Program-made: the position numbers and the translations under genes
Source: Tetmemena sp. SeJ-2015
Lineage: Eukaryota; Ciliophora; Spirotrichea; Sporadotrichida; Oxytrichidae
Length of the DNA stretch: 64,000 nt
Reading direction: 5' to 3'
NCBI GenBank assembly: GCA_027382625.1
Contig: JAJKFJ010020810.1
Span: 48,730-112,729, forward strand
Notes under the pieces: generated by a model
Told to the model about the DNA's origin: nothing
The model's database searches: none
What the model saw: only the letters and a program-made list of their open reading frames with translations
Part shown: in pieces, positions 33,764 through 46,407 of the stretch
Layout: every line of letters starts with the position of its first letter
Position numbering within the stretch: position 1 is the first letter of the stretch

Positions 33764-36700
33764 ATGATGCTAATAAGCATTATTCAATCGTTTGTTATAT
33801 CAGTGAAAAACAGAGATGTGATAAACATCAATTCCGTAAAACTTTACAGAGATATCTTGGAAGATAACAAACCAACTTTCCTGAATCAGTCCAATTACTA
33901 ATTTGCCTTATCTCCCTCCAGCATTTCTAACAAAAATATGGAGATGTCAGACTTTCTATAGTACGTACAATTCATCTATGTCTACACTTAATACGATTAT
34001 AATATGCATTGCTTTCGAATTATTATTAGAAACAGTTGTTACTTATCTTCGAATATTTACAAAAATATTATCATAAATATGAATTGCCTGAGTTCTTTAA
34101 TAACCAGCTTTTTTAATAGAATTAAAGACATTATATATTAAATAAAGACAGTAAGATTTAACAAATTATTATAGAATTTTGTTCTTCTTTTTTAAAAATT
34201 AGCTGCTATATCATTCATTAAACACATTTAGGCTAAATCTTGAATTAATGACTATCCTTTGAATAGGTTAAATAAATTATTTAAACTTAATTCTTAAAAA
34301 TTTAACTAAAAGATATCCCAACAATAAAACAATAATCTTTGAATCAATACCTCTTAATTATATTAATTGAATAAAAAATAAATACGATTATTCAAGTCAA
34401 GATCCAATCTATTATGAGTATGGTTTTTTGGAATCTTGTCAAGATTATAGCTTTTTTGGAAATGAAAACCTTCAATTAAAGTTCAATTTAACAGGAAAAT
34501 ACATGTGTCTCCCTCAAAATTTTACTTGGACTATTTCTGGAAGTAATTCAATTTCAGGCTCTAACTATTCTCTCCTCAATTTCTATGCCTACTATCACTT
34601 AAATCATTTCATTATTTATTATTACAATTTTAAAAAGAGAGAATCTTATTAAAAATAACTTTTTTCTATCCTATTTAGAATACTTTTTTATAGCTTACAA
34701 GGATTGTTTAATAAAGATTTCATGTAAAAGAAAACTTATTTATTTTTATTTATTACAGACTTGATGTCATCAATAAATAAAAATAATTAAAATTAAAGCA
34801 TATGATAAAATTAATTAATAGTGCAGTCCTTATTCTATCATGCATTATTTTCCAGGATAGAACAAGAGTTGTAAATCACAGAGCGAGATATTTTAATTTG
34901 CAAACTAACTCTAATTACAAACTCTAACGAGCTCGCAGTATTTTGACATTGACGACTTTGAAAATCCAATAAAGTACTCGTTCGAAACTCAGTACGTGCT
35001 ATCAATGGTTAACATGACTCACCAACTAAATGCACTCACTGTCAGTAACTAGCTCACTACCTAAGATTCTATTTACTACAATATTTTTATCGCAACAAAT
35101 GTATTTCTAAATATGTATATATAAATTGTTTTTAATAAACACCTTAAATTTGCTTAGATTAATGAGATCCTTCACAACTTTAAATTATAAAAGCTTAAAT
35201 GTAAACATTAAAATTAAAGACAAGTTTATTGAATATAGTTCCAGAAGAAAGTAATTTTCACAGCATTATAGTTGACTCTTATCGATTGTCATTTTATGGA
35301 TAGAGTACAGCAGGCAAATAGCAATTTTACTTGATTTATTAAGTAACAGCTGCTCCATACTATTTAATAATCATTATACACAAATTTAAAAATTACTAAC
35401 ATAAAAATATATATTGTACTTTCATTAAAATAATTAACATTCAAAGTATATTAACTATAATTAGTAGGAATTTTCTTCATTTTAAGATAAAGTAAAATTG
35501 TGTTAATTTATTTGTAATATTTCATGCATAAGCGGCAGGTTTAAACAGTGTTCGATGCTTTTACTAAATTTGGAGGTCTAATGGGAGTTCTGACCCTGAT
35601 CTGCGCTTTTCTAATTGCCCAGAGTTAAAAGCAACTATTCCAAAAGGAAATGATAATCAATTCACTTAAAAAGCAAAACACTTTCATCAAAGCAATAAAA
35701 TATAAATATTATTTGTATTTAAAGCTAATCCTTTTGATTATTCTTTCTCATCCTCATCTAGGTCTAGTCATTCTGCCATCATCAAAGAAAATCAACTTCA
35801 AACAAAATAATCCCACAAGCCCAATCCTATCAATGAATAGTAAAAAGAAGTACAAGTCAAAGACCCCAGCATAAAAAAGTTAAATCTAGATAGAATTCAA
35901 AAATCAGAGCATGGGTAGTTCTAAAGCTTATTTGACTTTAACTAAGACAAATATTATTATAAAAGACGCATCTTAAATGGAAGGTCCCTTTAGATAGAAA
36001 TCTGACATTCATTCCATTCATTTTATAATCAAAGCATATATAGGAAGTATTTTTATTCAATAAATATATCAGAGGCAGCAAGATTCTTTTATTTCTTTTT
36101 ATAAAAGCTAAACAAAATTTATTTTATTAGAGAATTAAAATAATAAAAATAATTATTTTTAAGTATTCAAGATAAAGATTTTGAGGATGCCCTTGAAAAC
36201 CGAGATAATGAAAACGGAAAATACAAGCTAAAAAGCAAAGATAAGCATGACTAAAGTTTTTCATTTTTCACAAAAGATTAGTCTGCTATCAGAGACACCT
36301 TATCCTTAGTGAAGAAGTCGTCAATACCAATTTATTTTTATTATTGTTCAGAATCTCAAAATTCAAGCACTGAAGCATAAAATATAAATTTTAATTTATA
36401 TTATAATAATTAATTTTATCTATCACACGTGTTAAACATTTTCATCATCTAATTGTATTTTTCATTTTATAAAGAGCAATTAATATTCTCATTTATTTAT
36501 TCAAGAGGAAATACTTGTTTGATGTTTATGATTTTGCCATATTACTTCATGGTCTTAAATTTCCTAAACTTAATTTTTATTTAAACTGTTTAAATTAAAA
36601 TAATTTGATGATATTCTGAAGCTATTCTGTCCTAGAAAATGTAATAGTGTAAGACAGCTTTTGCAAGAAGAGCAGCGGAAGTAAGCAATTATAAGGCGTC

Positions 36701-37410
36701 TGTTCTCAAACTAGCAGAAGACATTAGAGGTAAATAATCTAATTGAAGCCATCCGCGTTCACAATGAAAAACTGTTCACCTTCAAGAATTATAATTAGAT
36801 TTAGATGTGGGATTTATTAAAAAGTAATTACATATCCAATATACAGCCGAGTGTCACTGAAACAGAAAGAAAACTAAATGAACTTTCTTCCAGATTACCT
36901 ACACAAAATCAAGATACTCACCCAATCGATACATTTATATTCATATATTATATTATATATAGAAAAAGGTTTATAGCTCATTTTAAATGCAAATTTATTT
37001 TTATATTTAAGAATTATCATGAGAGTTATCAGATATATTATAATGTAATTACTAAGTAATTTGAAAATTTATTTTAAGAAACTATTTTTATAAATTGTCG
37101 CTAATAATGTATATTTAAGCAATAATTAAATTTAAATTAATACATCTAAAATAAAAAGAAAATCCACACGGCTCCCAAACTTTGAAAGATAAAGCTCCGG
37201 CTTAAATCTTAACACTCAGTATCTTACCAGCTAGAATGACACAGCTCTCAAAGACCCTAACACCTTCAGGAGAAAACACAAAAAGAATAAAGTTAAAAAC
37301 AAGGCAAAGATTCAAGCTCTAATCAACAACAATAACAATAATAATAATTCCAATGATAAAACTAGGATTTCAAATACAAACTTTAGCTAATTCACACAAA
37401 TCACAATTAT
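33764..37410 (+). CDS. Membrane protein of unrecognised family, paralogue 1
   Basis: I do not recognise the family; a ciliate-specific one is likely. The order of coding blocks matches the paralogue at 38356-41640: (1) 33764-34010, VISVKNRDVININSVKLYRD to SDFLQYVQF; (2) 34410-34600, GFLESCQDYSFFGNENLQLK to YMCLPQNFTW; (3) 34930-35060, SSQYFDIDDFENPIKYSFET; (4) about 35325-35360, YLIYQVTAAPYY; (5) 35530-35680, KRQVQTVFDAFTKFGGL then a hydrophobic segment (MGVLTLICAFLIAQS); (6) 36170-36340, SFSFFTKDQSAIRDTLSLVK; (7) 36620-36900, VRQLLQEEQRKQAIIRRLFS. A last block at 37200-37400 is basic then Asn-rich. Blocks 1-4 look extracellular and block 5 carries a membrane segment. Long AT-rich inserts of 100-450 bp lie between blocks; boundaries are approximate. 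Confidence 0.6.
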
Positions 37411-38355
37411 TATCAAGTTCATCTTTATTAAATTTCTATTTTTCTAAACATTTATTTTGAATTAAATTCTGTTAAATTAATTTTAAATAAACTGATAACA
37501 AGCAGTTTTCAGAACCTGCCGATATTTGAATATTATTATTTATTTCCTTTATCTCACTTTATTGATCTTATGCGTCTATGAATAAAAGTAATGAAGATAA
37601 AAATATCTAAATTATTTTTGTAAAACTGAAATGAGAAAGAACTTTTTGACAAGAGGACTGCAGCTCATAGATTAATTTGGATATCCAATCTAATTCAGCT
37701 ACAAAAGAAAATAGAAATACAAGACTTAATAAATTATTTATTTATAGGTAATTAAACACATAATTATTTTGGCCTATTAAAATTAACTTGGATAGGTGGG
37801 ATATTCACGATAATATCATGGTTCATAATCTTGTCCTAAAATTAAAATAAGAATTAAATAAGATTTAAAATAATGATTTTTGCTTTTTAACATAATTAAT
37901 GCAATCTTTATCTTAAAAACATTTGAATTTCTGTCAAGTGTGGCTTTAAATAATTTTACTTTTTAAAGTATAATAAAAGTTAATTCTCTATATATAAAAA
38001 ATTCTGTAATAAGTAAATTAATTAATCCTAAATAACTAAATATATTATTAACATGAGATTTCTCAATTGTAAAATCTTTCACTATAAAGTGATGATATTT
38101 TGTTAAAATATACTGCTGCATTCAATAAAAAATTTTCTGAAATTTTTTAAATAGTATATTGCTCCATAATAATTTATTTCAAAGATAGTTTTTATTTTCT
38201 TTCTTCATTATGAAATCTGATTATTGCATAAAGGAAGAAATTTTGTCTATTTTTTTAGTGAATTCATGAATTTAGATATATTAAGAATAATTAAAATAAA
38301 TGAAAAATAATGTGGGTATTTGGTTTACTTGACGATTAATTATAGTTTTGTATTC
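37411..38355. other. AT-rich spacer between the two paralogues
   Basis: No coding block recognised except possibly a short one near 37630-37700. Mostly A/T runs. Confidence 0.45.
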
Positions 38356-41300
38356 AGCTAATATCAGTGAAAAACAGAGAAGTTGTGAATATAAATTACA
38401 TAAAGGTAAACAGAGATGTAACAGAAGACAACAGCCCAATCCTACTAAACCAGACCAACTATCAGTTTGCAATGTCCCCAACTAGTTTAAATGCAGGAGG
38501 AATGCAACTCTCAGATATGCTACAGTATGTCTAGTTCGCTTACACTTATGCTTTCTACAACTATTCAAGCAAAATATAATATCAAATCTTAACATTAAAT
38601 AAGAATCTCTTTATTTTCATTACTTAATCTATGAACAGATGTATTTTTAATTTGGAGCACAGATCTCTTCTTCATTAATTTAATGATCCAGTTGTTTTTG
38701 AGTTCGGACTGATGGGATCTTGTGAAGATTATCACTTCTTTGGAAACAAGGACCTCTAATAAGAATACAGTTTTTAAGATAAATATCTTTGCCTCCCTCA
38801 AAACTTCTCTTGGCTAATCACAGGTAGTTCAATTCAAAAAGACAAGAGCTACTCCATCCTTACTTATTATGCCTATGAATGCAAATTATATAATTTAACA
38901 TGTTTTCATCTATAATTATTTGCATTCATTCGCTATAAATTAACTTTGCTCGAATAGTTTATAAAAATTATTTTTTTATTAAAATAAATGCACAGATACT
39001 TCGATACAGTTTTACTTTCCGAACTAGAACAAATCTTGCAAAAGCTAGGATGAAATAAAAGCTTTTTCAAAGTAGTTGCAAATAATAATGTTGACAAGTT
39101 CTCAATATTTCAAAGTAAATGACTATGAAGAGCCGATTTAGTATTCTTTTCGATCTGTGTTCATAGGGGCCATGGTTGATATAACTTAAGAGTTCAATTC
39201 ATATGTTGTGAGCAACTAACTTAACTCTTAAGATTCCATTCTCTATAACCTGGCAGAAGAAAAGAGGGAATTTTACAGCATTGATTTTGATGAATACAGG
39301 ATTTCCAATTACGGAGCAGTCTATGGCCTTCAATTCTTTTTGCAGTATAAACTAGCTGCTGCTCCTTTCTATAATGTAAATAAGAGGCAAGTCTAAACTA
39401 TATTTGATGCGTTTACTAAATTCGGAGGTCTCTAAACGGTATTCGCAATTATTTTCACTTTTATGCTTCGAGATGTGCAGATGCAGCTGTTTCAAAAAAA
39501 GATGGTTATTCAAAGCATTAAGGGGTAAAGGATTAAATCAGACATCCTATCAAATTCACTCTTGAAGTTAATATAGTAGGAATTTTAATTAAAATAGGTG
39601 ATGGTTAAAATAATAAATGGAGAGTTGCAATTTCGTGTCAGTTGAAATCTTAGATTCACCCCCTGATCAGCAACTTGTTCAATAGAGAATCAAAATTAAT
39701 AAGAGTTTCTTCTTTAATCATCTTCACAGCACCTCTTAGTATTGAGATAATTCGCACGCACGCACTCCTCTTTATCTTCATCATCATCTTCGTCTGAACT
39801 TGTCACTTATAACTTTTGACTGAGTGCTCCAAATAAAAAGTTGCAAGTATAAAAAATTCTTAGAATTTTATGCTTAATGAAATGGTCTAATTATTATTTA
39901 AATGTGGCACACTTCAACTGTCACTGATTTATTCCATTTTAATTTTAAATATAATTTAATTATTTTTTAATTAAATTCTCAGCTAAAATTAATAATTTTA
40001 GATAGAATTTATGTCAATTTATTTTCTAAAATCACTTATAACATGATAAATTAAATAATAAGCATGATCACTCGCAATAATTTGTTAAATTTTATTTTTT
40101 AAAAAAAAAACTCATTAAAATGGAAAATTAGTATCACTCTATTTAATTCAATAAGCAATAATAAATTTGTGAATAATTCATTAAATTTTTTGTGGGATAT
40201 TTTAAATTAAATAAGTTAAGTCTTCCTAGTATCTCCAGAAATTCAATTAAGCTTGAAGACTAAAACTATCTATTATAATAAATCTATCAATGCTTAAATT
40301 TATTTCAAAATAATATAAGTTAATTTTTTCCATCAATTGAAATATAAAGTAAAGTTAAGTAAAGTAAAATTTGAGGAATAAATATAATAATCAATTTCAA
40401 AACCAGCGCTTATTACAGTCTAGTTAGGAAACCGAAATTACTATCCTATGTAAGAATTGAAATATAAAATTTCTATAATTTGCAAATTATTTTAATAAAT
40501 TGTTCTTTAATTAAAAAAATGTGCAATTTGCTTTGATTACTTTAAGGTTTTCTTTTATCTATGGGATGATAAACTTTTAATAAGTAGAAAGAAAATGAAA
40601 TAATAGAATGAATGAATTTTACCTATATTTGTACTGAAGGTATTATTGCCAAGGAAATAAAGTTAACTTCATATATTAAAATAATAATAATCCTCATTCT
40701 TGTTAACTTTTTATAAATGTAATATTGATTTAACTAAAGTGTTGACATGGACAAGGTTAAGCATATTTAATAAAAGAAGCGAATTATTGCGAACAAGGAT
40801 TCAATCAAAGAAAAGTAATAGGAATAAGAACTTTAACATATTTCCCTCCTCATTATAGCTGAGAATTTAATAAAAAAGAGAATTAAATTATATATTAAAT
40901 TAAAATGGAAGAAATGAGTGACAGTTGAAGTGTGTAAATAATTATTAGACCATTCGATTCAGCAAGAAATTCTAAGAACTTTTCATCCTTACAACTTTTT
41001 TGTGGGAGCTCTTAGTAAAGAGTTATAAGCGGCACAAGTTTTAATGAAAATGAAGATGATGAAGAAGAAGAGAGTGCGAGTCATATCTCGCTGCTGAGAG
41101 GTGCTACGAAGATGATTAAAGATGAAGCTCACACCAATTTTTGATTCTCTATCGAACAAGCTGCAGATCAGAGAGTGAATCTGCGATTTCAACTGACACG
41201 AAGTTGCAACTCTCCATTTATTGTTTTAACCAATCACCGATTTTAATTAAAATTCCTACTATAATTAAATGACAGCAGATCATCTAACAATAACTCCTAC

Positions 41301-41640
41301 AGAAAATAAATATCACTTTAAATAAAGTAATTCTTATAAATATATTCAGAAAGGCCAGTGATAAAGCAATGAGAGGATAATGATTTGAAGAAATTCTGTA
41401 AAAAGATTTTTAAACGGGGAGAAAGAATTTAAAAGATGAAATGGGTAATGGAAGTTTTGAAATAGCTGAAGAGATAGTAGACAAGGATCCTAACTTTTCT
41501 TTTTATTCTAGGGATTCTAATGCATTAAGTGAAGCTCTTGTGGCCCTCAAGAAAATTTCAATCCCTCTAATTCACAATCTCAAAATTCAAACTTTTTATT
41601 ATATACATTGCAAGAAGAGCAGCCAAAAATAAATTAATGT
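38356..41640 (+). CDS. Membrane protein of unrecognised family, paralogue 2, split by foldback element
   Basis: Blocks collinear with paralogue 1: 38360-38580 (ISVKNREVVNINYIKVNRDV, LSDMLQYVQFAYTYAF); 38690-38890 (FGLMGSCEDYHFFGNKDLQQ, LCLPQNFSWLITGSS); 39085-39600, uninterrupted here (SQYFKVNDYEEPIQYSFRSV, YNVNKRQVQTIFDAFTKFGG, a membrane segment, then LFQKKMVIQSIKG); and 41441-41640 (FSFYSRDSNALSEALVALKK, then a relic of the LQEEQ motif as LQEEQP). Between the last two blocks lies about 1.8 kb holding an inverted repeat, against about 0.5 kb in paralogue 1. The start codon is not identified, and the 3' end after 41640 is not resolved. Confidence 0.58.
39573..41265. repeat. Foldback element: ~400-bp inverted repeat arms around ~0.85-kb spacer
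   Basis: The left arm (39573 to about 40000) and the right arm (about 40850 to 41265) are diverged reverse complements. Matching landmarks include ATAGTAGGAATTTTAATTAA, TAAATGGAGAGTTGCAA, TTCGTGTCAGTTGAAATC and CACACTTCAACTGTCACT, all present in both arms in opposite orientation, with scattered substitutions and small indels. Each arm contains a short frame starting MESCNFVSVEI; the right-arm frame stays free of TGA for about 130 codons, which may be chance. The whole element sits between two coding blocks of a gene and is absent from the paralogue, so I infer an insertion inside an eliminated interval. Confidence 0.8.
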
Positions 41641-42167
41641 TGCATACAATTAGAGAATAATAAAAATACGATTTCTTAACTCCCTTAGTTAATAAAATAA
41701 AGAAGATCTAATGCATTATATCTTAAATACTGCCTATTTAATAATTTTTAAAGCAATAGAAAATAAAACATTACACTAATGTTTTAAAATATTGTACAAA
41801 TTTCTATTAAATTCTTAAGCTCAAAGTTATTTGTGAAGCAATAAAGTGATATCTAATTTTACTACTTCTCCTTCTTTATCTTGGTAAACATTAAAAACAT
41901 AATTAAATTTTTAGGCTTTTAGCAACCTCATCGAAATACAGAGAAAAAATATATGTAAGTAGCCATTTAAGATTCAAAATTACATTAAAAAAATTTTGCA
42001 TTTAACTCTCTCAAAAATGCAAATAATTTACCAAAAGATCCTTCAAATACTATTGGCTTTCCAAAAATATACTACTAACTCTTAAAATCAAATTAGGCTT
42101 GCATATAATGAAATTAAATAACCATTTAATGATTTAATCTAAAATATTGAACATATAAATAATTGAT
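41641..42167. other. AT-rich spacer, convergent gene ends
   Basis: No coding frame recognised between the plus-strand paralogue and the minus-strand secreted protein. Confidence 0.5.
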
Positions 42168-43241
42168 TCACAAATTTTAAGAAATTAAAAGCATAACTAA
42201 AATCAGGAAATACGATACAGGCAATTTAAAAGCATATGAAGCAGGTCTTGAGCCATAGACTGCTGTATAAACGTCTTAGCCGTATGTTATTTTGAAGGCA
42301 GCTGATGAACCTGTGACTTGTGCTATTACTATAAATGTCTGGTAGTTCACGCTGAATATCTAGTCAAGGTAGTATCTAGTCGCTTTCATTGTTTGCTAGT
42401 CAATAGCGTATATTTCAACTATATTAATTCTATTTAAAAATAAAAATAAATAAGTAATTTTAAATGCAAAATTAATTGTAAAACAGGGATTTATGTATCT
42501 TGATAATGTTTGCTTTTATTATAAATCATTTTTTGTTGATTGATTTGTGAAATAATTACATTAATATTTGGAAAGTAGAATTAGAGGCAGTGGTTGATGA
42601 GAGTAATAAAATAAAGATGTGATTCTGACTTCCCCATAAGAGTTGGCCATAGCTTCAGCCATAGCCTGAGTAGATTGTGCAGTTGCTATATCAGTGGTAG
42701 ATATCGAGTATGTGCAGGTTTTAGTAGCAGATATGGTCGGGCTCACTGAAATCACGGAACTCGAAATATAAAGAGTGTACGAATTAGATGGATCATTAAA
42801 AATTTAATATATGGATTGCAGTTTGAGGAGCTGTCTCTGTCACAGAAGAAGTATAAAAACATATTAATTAATTGTATTTGGTTCCGCCTTAAACTCCTGC
42901 AGTTGAATAAATGTACCCACTAACACAATAAAACAAAAGGAGTATTTATAATAGTCGCCATCTTAGATTAATTATAATCAAAATAATGTATAAGAATTAT
43001 CTTGCTACAATCCCATGCAACAGAGCCCTCCTGTGGATTGCATTTTAGAGTTGGAAGTTGAGTAATCATAGCCTGAGTTTATACAATACACGCAAGTACT
43101 GCTACCCTTAATAAATAATTAAAATTTAATAACAAATCATTTAAAAATCATTTAAATTAAAATGCTACCTCCATTAGAGCCAACTTGAGCACCAAAAGCA
43201 ATCCCAAAAATGCAGTTTACGAGAAAAATATAAATTTTCAT
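42168..43241 (-). CDS. Secreted, probably GPI-anchored surface protein
   Basis: ATG 43241-43239 with a clear signal peptide (MKIYIFLVNCIFGIAFGAQV), a Cys-rich start (STCVYCINSGYDYSTS, GLCCMG), and a Ser/Thr/Ala-rich body (PTISATKTCTYSISTTDIAT, AQSTQAMAEAMANSYGEV). It ends in a hydrophobic tail (PVSYFLILVMLLIS) with TGA 42170-42168, as in GPI-anchored proteins. An IES at 43107-43169 joins NGGS to STCVYC. Further junctions lie near 42990, 42820 and 42540-42430. The design recalls ciliate surface antigens, but I see no family-specific periodic repeat, so the role is open. Confidence 0.65.
43107..43169 (-). other. IES, 63 bp, pointer GGTAGCA
   Basis: A 7-bp repeat (TGCTACC on the plus strand) at 43100-43106 and 43163-43169. 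The insert carries in-frame TGA on the coding strand. Removal gives GSNGGSSTCVYCINSG. Confidence 0.85.
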
Positions 43242-43361
43242 TTTGCTTTTATATATTTTATCCTAAAAAAAGATTTCCATTCACTTAAGTAACATATAAG
43301 TTTTTTTTAAAAAATATTTTTAATGAATTAATTCAACATCTTCTCAAAGGGTCTAATTAAA

Positions 43362-44596
43362 TCACATCTCTAAATCAATAAAACAGTTCCATTCTTCTCT
43401 TATAAAATATAAAATCTTGAGCTTGTCCTCGAATTTGAAGAATTTTTTCTCTAGTTTGAACTCATCCTTGGTTTGAAACTCTGCCCTTGGTTCCTGGCCG
43501 TCTTATTTAGTTAATGAGTAGTACATGAGTTCATTTTTGTCATTCAGGAACTGTATTCTCATCTGATATGAAATATAAATATCGCAGTGGTATCTGACTG
43601 AATCCGTCAGCTTATTTTCCTTGACTCCAGAAATCCCTAATCCTGGCTCTATCTGGCTATTGCTAATTAAGAATGGAAAGGATATTTGAGCGGGCTTGCT
43701 TTCTAATTTCTCAGCATCTTGAAGGAACTGAGAGAGCAAGGCTTGCTTGGACTGTAATTCTGACTTGTTTAGATTCTATTGCAGCTCTGAAATTGGAACA
43801 GGCTTGTCACAGACTATTTGGACAGTGCTCAATTCTATTTTGTGGCCAGGGTCTCTTTCTTTAGATAAAGACCTCTCTCTGATTTCAACATTTGTGTAAA
43901 TTTATTTAAAAATGTAAATCATTTATAAAGATATTAGGTCGCTTTTTAGTTTTAGAAAACGTAATTATAATCTCATTTAATCTTTTAGTGATTCTCATAA
44001 GTTTAAATTTATCATAATCTCTATGATATAATTTTCAACTTCTTATCAATTGATGATCTTCATTAAGCACTTTTTCTCAGGATAAAAGATCATTTTATAC
44101 ACGGAAATTCCTCTTCAGCTAATATTTATATTCTTCTAAATCTTTTCTCTTCTTCTTAATTTATTTAAAATATCTTAACTATATAGAATTGCACTCTTAC
44201 CCTTCATAATTTTAATTTATGTAATTATGTTTTGTGCCATTGACGTCAATTAGTTAGTAATTTTCTGATTTTTAGAAGTTTCCACGGAAGCGAGGATGTC
44301 TTGAGAAAGGTCCATGGCAATGCCCGAATTTTCTAAATGGGTGACCCTCATTAGATCTTTCGTTGTCGAAGCCTGGCTCGTGATTCCAATTTGATCGGCC
44401 ATAAAAGTGAGACCAGGGTCCCCAATGACCGTGCCAAAAATAAAATATAGTGAGGATGATGGAATCTTTCTCTGTGTCTCATATCCGAGAAGGGTTCTCT
44501 CTGCTTTAGTCTCTCTTCCATAAGGTCGTCAATAAACTTGCTTTTTTCAGCATCAGTGAATTTGTTTTTGTCTTAGACCGAGGTGTTATTGTTCAT
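43362..44596 (-). CDS. Member 1 of a three-gene unrecognised family (His/Trp-rich N-terminus)
   Basis: ATG 44596-44594 (MNNNTSVQDKNKFTDAEKSK), TGA 43364-43362. Three parts are visible and recur in the genes at 46408-47759 and 47974-49663. (a) An aromatic/His-rich N-terminal part (WHGHWGPWSHFYGRSNWNHE, FRKFGHCHGPFSRHPRFRGN). (b) A small segment with VNG or IDG (YQLIDVNGTKHNYINQ). (c) A C-terminal domain with ALLSQFLQDAEKLESKPAQI and IQFLNDKNELMYYSLTK. One-base or larger frame changes at about 44455 and 44080-43870 mark junctions. The function is unknown. The three genes lie on one strand, separated by about 1.6-1.8 kb and 0.2 kb. Confidence 0.55.
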
Positions 44597-45223
44597 GGTT
44601 TTACAAGTAAATCTTTTGTAAAGCTTTAAGGTTTTCTATTATAGATCCAATATTTATCAAAATATGAAGTAGATGATATACAAGCATTTATTATCTAAAA
44701 TCTTACAATATTTATAGACTTTATAGGTAAGGGATAACTTAAGACTATGAGAAAATAAGCTGTAAAATTTAATTTTTGTTCTATATTTCATTCTGAAAGT
44801 ATAATCATTTCTTTCGAATAAATTTGATTATTTATGATAAATTTATAATAGAAATTAACAAAGAGATAGAATGCTTTTCGAGAGTTAGAATAAATTATAT
44901 GATATTTTGGGGATAAAATATGTTAAAAGCTGCTTCAAAATAAAAATTATTTTAGCTTTAAATTGTGAATTGATGATATAATTTAATTTGGAGAAGGCAA
45001 TTTATAGCCACTTGATTCAGCAGAAATAGTAAGAAAAATGTGATTTGACGTGTATCATTTATCAATATTTTCATCAGAAATACAATTTATAGTCCCAATG
45101 AAAAACAACTAACCAAAATGTAAATGCTTATAAAATCAAAAGCTTCAATCATTATAAGAGATATTTTTGTCAATAACATAAAGCCACGTAATTTTGTCAT
45201 CCTAATACAAAAAGAGAACTAGC
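44597..45223. other. AT-rich spacer
   Basis: No coding frame recognised; presumably upstream region of the preceding minus-strand gene. Confidence 0.5.
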
Positions 45224-46240
45224 TCAATAAAACTATCCAAACTTTCTCATCATTCTTTCTCTTGCCCACACCTTATCAGAATCCATTGAGTGTCTCTCCC
45301 TTTCTATTTTATAAAATCCTGTTTCACTAACTTATTCTTCAGGTGAATAGATTTTGTAAATGTTTTCTCTTTGGTTTTCATCGAGGAATTTAACAATCAA
45401 TTTATACTATCACTTATATTTACTCATTTTTAGATATATCTTTATTAGAGAAAAAATAAAGCAATATTCGTAAGGTTGATTATTTTGTCCAGTTTCGAAT
45501 CTTTGAGACTGTGGGTTTTGGGCTGAGGGCCTCTTATCCATATTTTAGAAGAAAGAGGCTGATTTAATAGAGAACTATGAACTCTTCTCATTTTTCATTA
45601 AGTCATCTAATACCTTCAACCATAGCTCCTTTTAAACATTTTGACTTGAGATTCGTTTTTCAATGTCTATGTTTTCTATAAATTGCATAATTCTTAGAGG
45701 TTTCTCGCAATTGATTTCAAGAAACCCTTTGTAAAGAGTCTGTTCTCCCTTTTATTTAGACTTTTAAGCTTCACTGACGTGTACTCTAGTTAATTCAAAT
45801 AAAAAGTTTAAATTTAAAGATTAAAAGTTCCTTAAACTGATAGCACTTCAGAGTTATGAGTCTATGACTTCTTTGAATGATGAAATGAATCAGAAAATCC
45901 TTCTTTTGCATTTCCAGAGCGGGATTAGAAACTACAACCTCTTTAGTATTCTCCATTCCTCTCAAATCTTCTCCTTTCTCCGAATTTATGTTTGCTTTTT
46001 AGAGATTTAGATGGATCTTCTCTCCTATAATTGCAAAATATAAATAATCTTAACAGTCTGAAACCTTATATCTTTCTTTACATTCTTAGCTTCTATAATC
46101 ATTAAAAGCTTTGGGATCTCCTCTAAAGAAGATGTCTTTAGATCTATCGAAATGAATTCTTTCTTAGGGTCTACTCCAAAACAATCTCTTTTGTAAAGTC
46201 TTGAGAAGCATTTAAAGGGTCTAATTAGGAAGTGAGTTAA
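45224..46240 (-). CDS. Unrecognised charged protein in several segments
   Basis: Blocks on the minus strand: about 46190-46040 (PKKEFISIDLKTSSLEEIPK), 45960-45800 (MENTKEVVVSNPALEMQKKD), 45790-45480 (KGFLEINCEKPLRIMQFIEN, KELWLKVLDDLMKNEKSSQF), and 45430-45226 (KLIVKFLDENQRENIYKIYS, HSMDSDKVWARERMMRKFG), ending at TGA 45226-45224. The start codon is not fixed. It is a mostly helical, charged soluble protein. It lies between two members of the three-gene family but shows no similarity to them by eye. Confidence 0.5.
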
Positions 46241-46407
46241 TACAATTATTATTTGTGATTAAAGATACCAATCTGAATTTATATAGGTCAAAATGACGTG
46301 GACCAATATTGAAAAGTTAATGTTTTATCAGATCTACCTTTCTCAGAGAAGAAAGATATAATTTAGTGTAAATTGGTTTAAAGTAATCAGATTAATGAAT
46401 CTAAAAG

